The notes beneath the pieces are model-generated. The model saw nothing but the letters and a program-made list of their open reading frames with translations, was not told the DNA's origin and made no database searches. From contig CM053164.1 of NCBI GenBank assembly GCA_028571685.1, forward strand, positions 43,388,501-43,452,500: a DNA stretch of 64,000 bases, read 5' to 3'. Shown piece by piece: positions 22,600-31,903 of the stretch; position 1 is the first letter of the stretch; each line of letters begins with the position of its first letter. Source of the stretch: Heterohyrax brucei. Taxonomy: Eukaryota > Chordata > Mammalia > Hyracoidea > Procaviidae. The position numbers were made by a program, and so were the translations under genes.

Positions 22600-22770
22600 A
22601 GTGGTTTACTTCTTTGATTTACTCATTCAGTCATTCATGCATTAATTTTTTTTATTGTTCCCCAACCAACTTGCAATGTAAGTTATCATGTTCCAGGCAC
22701 TGGGGTGCAGAGATGAGCAGGAAAAGCACCTGGTCTGCAAGGAATTCTCTATCTAGTGGATATTTATTTT
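22600..22770 (-). mobile_element. L2 LINE 3' end
   Basis: Reverse complement of an L2 tail: 'tcattcagtcattcatgcatt', 'ttccaggcactggggtgcagagatgagcaggaaaagcacctgg', 'ggaattctctatctagtgg'. Confidence 0.65.
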
Positions 22771-23616
22771 AATCCATAGGAACCCATTTCTGCTATAGTG
22801 AAGTGCTGAGCCAAATCCACTGTTAAATTTCAGCCTGCAAATATGCCACTGTTTGCTGCCTTGCCTTATTTCTGTCCATGTTTGACATAAAGGTAGGAGG
22901 CAATGCTCTTCTTTAGCTTAAGCAGATTCGGCATCCTTTTCCCCCATTTAGCTTGTTGTTCTTTCAAATGGTGCAGATAGAAAGCCCTAAAAATGTATAC
23001 TTATACATTTTAAAATGTCTCCTAGTACATTGTAATCACCCGTTGTTTTCTGAATGCTGCCATTAGTGGTTACACTAATCATCTGTAATGTTAGCTTCTA
23101 AGAACCATGGTACAAGAGCTTCTTTTATAATTTCCCAGATGGGAAAGAACACATGTGCAAGCTTGTTAGAGTTGCAGAAACTGGAAACAACGCTGTGTGG
23201 ATTTATATTTTTGGAATTCTTTGGGCTTATTTAAGCATTCACCGTCAATTTGGGTATCCATTAGGAATCAAATACCAATTCAGGGGAAACTAGTGTGCCA
23301 CATCAAGGAGAATAAAGCATTAAAGTAGTTCATAAAGTGAACTCCTGGAAATAACTGCTTTCATATTCAGACTAATGTTTCGTGTGCTGTTTGCAGGATG
23401 CCAGATGATGAATGCTGATCATGTAAACAGGGGTCATTTCATTTGTTTTGAGGATTGACTCCCAGCATTTCTGTTCTTTGCTTGAATAGTAGTGAAATGA
23501 GAAGTTCAAAAGTAAACGGAAATAACTCTAAATTATCTATGGCATCTAGAATGAAGCTGTTAATTAAAAAGAGTTCTCAGTGGCCCCAAATTCTTTGCAG
23601 TGAGTTTTTGCCTCTC
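22771..23616. other. intron, nothing recognised
   Basis: No gene or nameable repeat. Confidence 0.4.
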
Positions 23617-23676
23617 TGTGTGTGTATGTATGTGTGTGTGTGTGCGCGCGCGTGCGTGTGTGTGTATGTGTGTGTG
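23617..23676. repeat. (TG)n microsatellite with CG-alternating core
   Basis: TG repeats interrupted by TA steps enclose GCGCGCGCGTGCG. The alternating purine-pyrimidine tract accounts for the Cys/Val-rich translation here. Confidence 0.97.
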
Positions 23677-24224
23677 ACGTGTGATCATAATTTTTAGCTT
23701 TGACCTTTAACAGGAAAATGTAGTTGCTGGAAAAGGTATCTGAAAACCATTATTTATTATTATCATCATCTTTCTTAAGGTGACTAATCTAACTATGAAA
23801 AAAACTGTTTTGTATTTAGATTATAAAAGGAATTTCTCCCTATGAATGTGAATTTTTTTGAGTTCAGCTCTAACCTGAATGTCAGATATTCAGTGAGTAT
23901 TAAAGTCATGTTGTATAATCAAGCAGTTTATATTTGTTGAAGACCTGAAGTTCTTTAAACTTTTTTCCATCTTCATTTTCCAGAAAAGACAGTTCAAGGT
24001 TGAATACTTTCCCATTTGCAATAGGGCAACAAGTGATAAATAAGCTCTGACTCTCAGTCTTTGTTTTCCTGTTAAAACCTCTAGACCTAGGGAGCTTGGT
24101 GAGGGGGAGTTAGGGAGGAGTCAGCCCTTAGTTGGCAGGCATGTTTGGTAACAAGACCTGCTTAAAGGCTGTCCCAGAAAATTTGTAGATGTAGAGATTA
24201 AACCTCTTGCTTCTTTCTGTCTCC
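23677..24224. other. intron, nothing recognised
   Basis: No gene or nameable repeat. Confidence 0.4.
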
Positions 24225-24285
24225 ATGTGGTCTCATGAGTTGGAATCACTTCAGCAGCAGACATGTCTGGTTTTTTGGTTTTAGA
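24225..24285 (+). mobile_element. AfroSINE 3' tail fragment
   Basis: 'tctcatgagttggaatcacttcagcagcagacatgtctggttttttggtttt' is the SINE 3' end and T-rich tail. Confidence 0.65.
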
Positions 24286-24812
24286 GAGTAAATATTAACA
24301 ATTAACACTTACTCCTTCACTGGCTAGGTCATACATTCCACAAACCTTGAGTAGTTTCCAAGTTTCAGGTACTGTGCTAAGGCCCTCCCCTCCCCACCTT
24401 TCTTAATTTGAAAAAAATAATATCATACTTCTTATAGCCTACCACATAAAAATATATTCTCAACCTTTTTAAAAATCTACATGAAAAAATAAAATTATAA
24501 AAATATTAGATACATAGTAGAGAGCCAAGCCAAGTGCCGTCGAGTCGGAGAGAAATCACTTTTAAAAACCTCAGGGTGGCTAGATTTAACTATTTAAAAA
24601 AATCCGACTTCTCTGTGGTGGCAGAAGATCCCTAAACAAAGTAAAAAGTTAGAAACTAGAATGACAGAAAATATCTTTAAGACATGTAGTAGACAAAAGA
24701 TGAATAAATCTGATAAACTAAGAGCTCCTACAAATTCATCATAAAATGACCAAGAACTCTAGATCAGAATAGGCAAATGATTTTATAAAGAAAGAAGAAA
24801 ATACAAGTGGTA

Positions 24813-24982
24813 AATAAACCCACCTAACCCATTGCCACCAAGTCGAGTCTGACTCATAGTGACCCTAGAGGTTGGGGTAGAACTGCCCCGTAAAGTTTCC
24901 AAGGCACACCTGGCGATTTGAACTGCCCACCTTTTGGTTAGCAGGCATAGCACTTGAACCACTATGCCGCCACGGTCTCCAA
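24813..24982 (-). mobile_element. AfroSINE inside L1ME
   Basis: Antisense short form with CCAAGTCGAGTCTGACTCAT, GTAGAACTGCCCCGTAAAG and CACTATGCCGCCACGGTCTCC. Confidence 0.93.
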
Positions 24983-25113
24983 ATGGTGACTGTACAAGGG
25001 AAAAGTTGCTCGGCTTTATTCACTGAATCTAAATTGAGATAGCATTCTTAAAAAAAAAAAATTAAAAATAATAATAACATGTAGTGTTACACAATTATTC
25101 AGGATGAGAAGAG

Positions 25114-25273
25114 AAAACCAAACTCAGCCCATTACTGAACTGAATCCAATTCATAATGATCTATAGAACAGTGTAGAACTGCCCCATAGGGTCTCAGAGG
25201 AGCAGCTGTGGACTCAGACTGTTGACGTTTTGATGGGCATCCATGCTCTTAACTACTTTGCCATCAGGGCAAC
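25114..25273 (-). mobile_element. AfroSINE inside L1ME
   Basis: Antisense copy, more diverged: CTGAATCCAATTCATAATGA, TGTAGAACTGCCCCATAGGG, ACTTTGCCATCAGGGC. Confidence 0.88.
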
Positions 25274-25438
25274 ACCCTGTCTCATACAGTTACACACTTA
25301 GGAGCCCAAACATAAGTTGCCACAGAAATTTTAGAAGAAGCATCTGTCATGATAAAGATTTTACATAGGCTTGGACCCAGTAAGATCACTTTCAGTTGTC
25401 TGTTGATATGGAGAGTCTTACAGCTAAAGAATACATAT

Positions 25439-25571
25439 GTTGTTAGATGTCGCAAAGTTGATTTCAACTTGTAGCAGTGCTGTGCTCAACTTGTAGCAAC
25501 ACTATGCACAGCGGAGTGAAACACTGCACAGTCCTGTACCATCCTCACAGTTCTGGAGCCCATTGTTGCAG
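25439..25571 (-). mobile_element. RTE-clade LINE, very short 3' end copy
   Basis: 'tgttgttagatgtcgcaaagttgatttc' and 'actatgcacagcggagtgaaacactgcacagtcc' are the RTE 3' terminus. L1ME text resumes at 'gggatatatattgcagc'. Confidence 0.8.
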
Positions 25572-25632
25572 GGATATATATTGCAGCATTGCCAAGTGGG
25601 CTAAGAATTACAATCCATCTGAATGTCCATTG

Positions 25633-28386
25633 CTGCTGTTGTCATTGGGTACCGTCAAGTCTGTTCTGACTCATAATGACCCTATGCACAACAGAAGTAA
25701 ACATTGCCCAGTCTTGCACCATGCCCACAATTGTTTTTATGTTTTATCCCCATGATGGAAACTACTGTGTCAATCCATTTCCTTGAGGTTCTTCCTCTTT
25801 TTTTCTGACACTCCACTCTAGTAAACATGATATCCTCCAGGGGCTCATCCCTCCTGACTAAATGTCCGAAGTATGTAAAGTGCAGTGTTGCTATCTCTGC
25901 TTCCAAGGAGCATTCTGTCTGTACTTCTTCCAGAACAGATCTGTTTGTTATTTTGGCAGACTATGGTACATCCTCCAGCACCACAGTTCAAAGGCATCAA
26001 TTCTTGTTGTGTCTTTCTTCTTTGTTGTCCAGCTTTCACATGCATATGATATGACTGAAAATACCATAGCTTACATCAGGCACACCTTAGCCTTCAAGGT
26101 GACGTCTTTACTTCTCAGTACTTTAAAGAGATCCTTTGCAGCAGATTTACCCAATGCAGTGCATCTTTTGATATCTTGACTACTGCTTCCGTAGCCGTTG
26201 ATTGTGTTATCAAGTAAAATGAAATGCCTGACAACCTCAATCCTTTCTCCATCTGTCATGATGTTGCTTACTGGTCCAGTTGTGAGGATTTTTGTTTTCT
26301 TGATGTTGGGGATGCAATCCATACTGAAGGATGTGCTTTCTGATCTTCATCAGCAAGTGTTTAAAGTCCTCTTGACTTCCGGCAAGCAGGGTTTTGTCCT
26401 CTGCATAACAAAGGTTGTTGGTGAGTCTTCCTCCGATCCTGATGCCTCATTTTTCTTCACATAGTCCAGCTTCTCAGATTATTTACTCTGTTCACACGAC
26501 TTCCTCTTAGTCCAGGTACAGATTCCTTAAGAGCACAAGTAAGTGTACCACAGTTCCCATTCTCCACAGCGTTACCCATAACGTGTGATGATCTGCACAG
26601 TCAAAGGCCTTTGCATGGTCAGTAAAGCACAGGTAAACATCTTTTGGTATTCTGTGCTTTCAGCCAAGATCCATCTGACGAAAGCAGTAATATCTCTGGT
26701 TTCACATTCTCTTCTGAATCTGGCTTGAATTTCTGGCAATTCCCTGTCAGCATACTGTTGCAGTCACTTTTGAATGACCTTGAGCAAAATTTTACTTGCA
26801 TGTGATATTAATGGTATTGTTTGGCAATTTCTGCATTCAATTGAAGTGCCTTTCTTGGGAATTGGCATAAATGTGGATTTCTTCCAGTCGGCCAGGTAGC
26901 TGTCCTCCAGATTTCATGGCACAGATAAATGAGCACTTGCTGCATCCGTTTGTTGAAAAACCTCAGTTGATACCCATCGGTTCCTAGAGCCTTGTTTTTC
27001 ACCAATGCCTTCAATGTAGCTTCAGCTTCTTCCTTCATTATCATCGGTTCCTAATCATATGCTACCTCTTCAGATGGGTGAACATTGACCAGTTCCTTCT
27101 GGAATAATGATTCTGTGTATTCTTTCCATCTGCTTTTGATGCTTCCTGAGTCATTTAACATTTTCGCTGTAGAATTCTTCACTATTGCAACTCGAGGCTT
27201 GAATTTCTCTTCAGTTCTTTCAGCTTGAAAAATGCAGGGCATGTTATTCCCTTTGGGTTTTCTAATTTATTTCCAGCTCTTTGCACATGTCACTGTTTTG
27301 TCTTTCTGAGCTGCCTTTTGAAATCTTCTGTTCATTTCTTTTACTTCTTCACTCCTTCCAATTGCTTTAGCTGCTCAATATTTGAGAACAAGTTTTGTGG
27401 TCTTTTCTGACATGCAGTTTGGCCTTTTTCTTTCCTTTCTTTTTAATGACTTAGTGCTTTCTTCGTGGATAATGTCTTTGATGTCATTCCACAATTCTTC
27501 TGGGTTTTAGTCATTAGTGTACAGTGCATCAAATCTGTTCTTGAGATGGTCTCTAACCTCAGGTGGGATATACTCAACATCATACTTTGGATCCTTTGAA
27601 CTTGTTATAATTTTCTTCAGTTTCAATTTGAACTTGCACAAGAGCACTTGATAGTCTGTGCCGCAGTCAGCACCTGGTCATGTTCTGGCTGATGATATTG
27701 AAAAGAAACAGCTGCAAACATCCATTAATAATTGGAACGTGGAATGTATGAAGTGTAAATGTAGGAAAATTAGAAATCATCAAAAATGGAATGGAACTCA
27801 TAAACGTGGATATCCTAGATATCAGTGAGCTGAAATGGAATGGTATTGGCCATTTTGAATCAGACAATCATATGGTCTGCTATGCTGGGATTGAAAAACT
27901 TGACAAGGAGTAGTGTTGCATTCATCGTCAAAAAGAACATTTCAGGATTTGCTCTGAAGTACAGTGCCATCAGTGATAGGATAATTTGCATATGTGCCTA
28001 CAAGAAAGGCCAGTTAACACCACTGGTATTCAAGTTGATGCACCAACCTTGAAGGCAAAAGATGAAGAAGTTGAAGATTTTTACCAGTTTCTGCAGTCTG
28101 AAATTGATCAAACGTGCAATCAGGATGCATTGATAATTGCTGGTGATTGGAATGCAAAAGCTGGGAATAAGAAGGTTTGGTAGTTGGGAAATATGGCCTT
28201 GCTGAAAGAAATGATACCAGAGATTGCAGGATAGAATTTTGCAAGACAAATGACCTCTTCATTGCAAATACTGTTTTTCATCAGCATGAACGATGACTGT
28301 ATCCATGGACTCCTCCAGACGGGATACTCAGGAATCAAATCAACTACATCTGTGGAAAGAGACAGTGGAAAAGCTCCATATCAACA
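25633..28386 (-). mobile_element. RTE-clade LINE with inverted 5' half (twin-priming structure)
   Basis: From 25633 to about 27694 the RTE is antisense: 3' end, then reverse-transcriptase region and linker (minus-strand frames at 26071-26322, 26808-27044 and 27051-27242). From about 27695 to 28386 the apurinic-endonuclease part runs on the + strand, from 'aacagctgcaaacatccattaataattgg' through the catalytic-type 'gataattgctggtgattggaatgc' (Ile-Ile-Ala-Gly-Asp-Trp-Asn-Ala) to 'gaaagagacagtggaaaagctcc'. Both pieces meet at nearly the same point of the element. An 8-bp target duplication, GTCCATTG, flanks it at 25625-25632 and 28387-28394. All frames are broken. Confidence 0.9.
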
Positions 28387-29825
28387 GTCCATTGTTAGTG
28401 GAATGGTTTAATTAAAATTAAATCCATGTCATCACATATAAAGTGGTTATTTAAAAAGCAACTGGGAGAGAGATGTGCATGGTGTGATTCCATTAAGGAA
28501 GGCAAAACAAAGGGAACTGCTTATATGGAAGTTTGTGTGTATCTGTTTTTATGAGCATACAGAAAGGTGTAGAAGCCCCACAACAGTTAATACTGATAGC
28601 CTTGAAAAGTGGAAGTGGGGTGGGTGGGGTGGGGTGGAGGAGGTTTTCATTAAAAACTTCCATACTGTTTGACTTGTTACATGTCTAAATTTTGTAATGT
28701 AAAACCAAAATTAGATGAGAAGCTAAAAACTAAGGGAGTTTTAGACAAAAGGAAGGGCACTGTTAGCTGTTTCTTAATGCTCACGGGCAGTAAGCTTGGG
28801 CTGAGCTGTTCCCAGCCCTTTTGGGTGACAGATACGCAGTTCAATTAAGTTTGTTTTTTCAGTTGTATTTCACTCGGAGTCACTACCAACCAAAAGTAAG
28901 TTAAGTGTTACAAAAATTTGGTATTCACAGATTAAAATGAACATGCCACGCAAATTTATTTTAATCTAGTATTTTACTCAGAAGCCTTGCCAATACTCAC
29001 TGGATGGAGCATACGTGTAGAGTTTAAGTCCTACGCTTTTGATTCAAGACACTTGATCAGTGCTGGCTTGAGTTAGTTAAGACCATCAGTTGCTACTGTT
29101 TTGCCTTGTAATTATAAATTACAGTAAGGTTAGCTTTCTCATTACTAGTTTAGTTTGTTGTCAGTCATTAACTCCATGACATTTCATGATGTATATTTGC
29201 ATCAACAATGTTATGTTTTGTAATTTTCTTTTAACTATTAAGATATATATATAGACACCTCACATGTGAATCATCCATAATCATTTTACTAAAGTAGATG
29301 TGTATATAACCTCCCTGCCATTTGTTGGTACAGCGACAAAAGTTATGGTGATAGGTGTCCTATGAAGTTTTGCTATTTAAATAACTTGCAACATGCTGGA
29401 AAGATTGATGCAATCAAAATACTGGATATTTTAATGTTTTGCTGGTGTTTTATGATGTAAATCATGTTTATTACTCATGTTCTCTTTTAAGAAAGTGAAT
29501 TATAAGCCACAGATATGTATTGAAACAACATGTTTACTACATTTTGCTAATTGTGTTTTTGTCTAATTCCTTGTTATCACCAGATTTCCTTTTCCTCCCA
29601 GGGAAGTGAGATAAGTGGGCCATGGAGTCTCTTGCCTCCCTGTACTGGGTTTTGGTTAGAAAGATTGAATGTCACCATCTGGGGAAGTGACTGGCTATGT
29701 AGCAAAGGATATGCTGAGGTTTTAAGGTGGAGTATGGGTAACTTACAGCCAGTAGCGTCAGTGCTGGTGGGCTGTGAGATAATCACCAATAAGGTATTGG
29801 AACAGTAAGTACTAATGACATTGTA

Positions 29826-29845
29826 TTTTTTACTTTCTGTTTAAG
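29826..29845 (+). promoter_or_regulatory. BABAM2: 3' splice site of the BABAM2 exon
   Basis: A T-rich tract (about 15 of 20 bases are pyrimidines) ends in AAG directly before the coding match. This sets the exon start at G29846. Confidence 0.85.
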
Positions 29846-29955
29846 GATGTAAATGAAGACCCTGGAGAAGATGTGGCCCTCCTTTCTGTCAGCTTTGAGG
29901 ACACTGAAGCCACTCAGGTGTACCCCAAGTTGTATCTGTCACCACGAATTGAACA
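29846..29955 (+). CDS. BABAM2: BABAM2 (BRE/BRCC45) internal coding exon, 110 nt
   Basis: The exon opens in phase 0 (Asp-Val-Asn-Glu-Asp-Pro-Gly) and reads without a stop to Ser-Pro-Arg-Ile-Glu plus the first two bases of a His codon. The protein matches BABAM2, about residues 191-227 of the roughly 383-residue human protein, by recall. BABAM2 carries UEV-like folds and is a structural subunit of the BRCA1-A complex (nucleus, DNA-damage signalling) and of BRISC (cytoplasm), which cleave K63-linked ubiquitin. The splice signals support an exon: a pyrimidine-rich tract ending in TTTAAG just before the first base, and CA|GTAAGT at the end. The 110-nt length leaves phase 2, so the next exon must supply the last base of the His codon. 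No in-frame damage is visible and introns flank it, so it is not a processed pseudogene. No neighbouring exon was found in the window, consistent with the very long BABAM2 introns. Confidence 0.93.
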
Positions 29956-29961
29956 GTAAGT
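29956..29961 (+). promoter_or_regulatory. BABAM2: 5' splice site (GTAAGT) of the BABAM2 exon
   Basis: The consensus donor GTAAGT follows exonic CA at the point where the BABAM2 protein match ends. Confidence 0.9.
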
Positions 29962-30459
29962 GCAAGTGCCATTCATTTCATGTAACTTGGAGGTTGTTTG
30001 CCAACCAAACACATCTTGATACCTTCTTTTCCCACTCTTGAACTCTTAAGATTACTTCTCTTTATTAATTTTTATTTTCTTAAAAATGAATTATATTAGG
30101 AGTTAGGTTGCAGAGTTAATAAAGTTAGTATTTGTCAGTGCAGTCTTTTTATGTGTCTTAGAGTCATGCAATTTGTGAAACGAATACTATGCCTTTACAG
30201 ATAAAGAAGAGTTGCTAGATTATGTCTGAAATCATGACTCTCTTTAAATGCTCCCTGGGGTACTTAGGGTTAGAGCAGCCTGACAAGTGCTGCTGAACAA
30301 CGTGTTACCCAATTTTTTAAAAATATGTTTACATATGTTATAGTTATTTGTGAAAATGTAGCTAGTCTCCTTAAAATATTTAGCACTTCGACAAAAACTT
30401 ATTCAGAAGTTTAATAAAGGTAGTATAACAAGTAGGTAGGTTAAATTTTTTCTTTTTGG

Positions 30460-30985
30460 CAAATCTGCTGCAAAAGACCTGTTTAAAGTGTGAAAAACAA
30501 AGACACTGCTTTGGGGACTAGGTGTGCCTGACCCAAGCCATGGTATTCTCCATCACTTCATATGCATGTGAAAGCTGGACAATGAATAAGGAAGACCAAA
30601 GAAGAATTGATGCCTTTGAATTATGGTGTTGGGGAAAAATACGGATTGACTATGCCATGGCCTGTCAGAAGAAAGGATACATATCTTTTGGAAGAAGTAC
30701 AGCCAGCATGTTCCTTAAAAGTGAGGGTGATGAAACTTTGTCTCGTGTACTTTGGACCTGTTATCAAGAAGGACCAGTTCCTGCCGAAGGACATCATGCT
30801 TAGTGAAGCAGAAGGCAAGCCAAAAAGACGAAGATCTTTAAGGAGATGCGTTGACACAGTAGCTGCATCGATGGACTCAAACACAGCAGCAGTTTTAGAG
30901 ATGAGGCAGTGTTTTACTCTGTTGTACATAGGGTTGGTATGCGTCAGAATAGACACCACAGCACCTACTGGAAATAACAAAGGCT
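30460..30985 (+). mobile_element. RTE-clade LINE, 3' end copy
   Basis: Sense RTE 3' portion beginning 'ggcaaatctgctgcaaaagacctg', with 'tatgcatgtgaaagctggacaatgaataaggaagacc' and ending 'gacaccacagcacctactggaaataac'. The + frame at 30522-30803 reads part of the RTE C-terminal region (Tyr-Ala-Cys-Glu-Ser-Trp-Thr). It starts about 0.5 kb past the BABAM2 exon and is in the gene's sense direction. Confidence 0.93.
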
Positions 30986-31374
30986 TAAAAAGATGACATG
31001 TTTGAATTATTTTTCTTTGTCTAAATAGCTTTCTGTAACTTCATACAGTATGGAGGCTTCATGGTAGAAGTAGTTCAATATCATAACTTTTGTTTTTACC
31101 GAGTGACTTTACTTGCTAGTGATAAATTGTACAAGGACTTGTCTCACAATGGGCTTATTATTGGCTAAAATACTGTAGAAGCTTACTTCAGAGGAAGATC
31201 AAGTTCACTGAAGATGGCTTATAAGCACATTTGGTTGGGCATCTCTGACAGGACAGATTTTCATCGGTGGAGGGTTTTTACAGACTGTGATTGAAATGTG
31301 TTATTAATAAGTTTTCTGCAAGGCAGTAGTCAGAATTGTCTGGTTTCTGCCTGTGGGTACGTGTGGTCACCAGC
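30986..31374. other. intron, nothing recognised
   Basis: No gene or nameable repeat. Confidence 0.4.
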
Positions 31375-31903
31375 TGTCCTAGTCATCTAGTGCTCCTGTA
31401 ACAGAAAAACCACAAATGGATGGCTTCAACAAACAGAAGTTTATTCTCTTGCAGTCCAGTAGGCTAGAAGTCCGAATTCAAGGCGTCATCTCCAGGGGAT
31501 GGCTTTCTCTATGTGTTCGCTGTGGAGGAAAGTCCTTGCCATCAGACTTCCCATGGTCTAGGAGCTTCTCAGCACAGGAACCTCAGATCCAAAGGAAGTA
31601 CTCAGCCCCCAGTGTTTTCTTGGTGGTGCCCATGTCTCTCTGCTCACTTCTCTCTTTTATATCTCAAAAGAGATTGGTGGAAGACAGAATTCAATCTTGT
31701 AGATTGAGTCTTGCGTCATTAACATAACTGTCGCTAATCCTAACTTGTCATCATCATAGAGATAGGATGTACAACAAATAGGAAAATTACATCAGATGAC
31801 AAAATGCTGTACCCATTGCATATTGTTCACACAATACTGGGAATCATGGCCTGGCCAAATTGGTACTCACGTAGTTGTGGGGGACATAATTTAATCCTTG
31901 ACA
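31375..31903 (-). mobile_element. solo LTR, ERVL-MaLR-like (copy 3)
   Basis: On the + strand it runs TGTCCTAGTCATCTAGTGC to TTTAATCCTTGACA. Flanks CCAGC (31370-31374) and CCATC (31904-31908) are a 5-bp target duplication with one change. On the minus strand AGAGAATAAACTTC supplies an AATAAA polyadenylation signal. Length 529 bp. Confidence 0.92.

Larger units (their letters stand above)
24400..28700 (+). mobile_element. L1ME-like LINE 3' portion, host of four insertions
   Basis: Sense old-L1 text is split by younger elements: 'aagagctcctacaaattcatcataaaatgacc', 'aggcaaatgattttataaag', 'cagttacacacttaggagc', 'agggatatatattgcagcattg', 'aatgtccattg', then (after the RTE) 'ttagtggaatggtttaattaaaatt' and a 3' UTR-like end to about 28700. 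The joins across each inserted element fit one continuous L1. No intact frame remains. Confidence 0.7.
28701..30459. other. intron around the BABAM2 exon, free of young repeats
   Basis: Apart from the exon at 29846-29955 no interspersed repeat could be named here. The sequence is A/T-rich intron. Confidence 0.5.

Noticed and set aside
30522..30996. A gene just downstream of the BABAM2 exon
   Set aside because: Both + frames are the C-terminal region of an RTE LINE 3' fragment.
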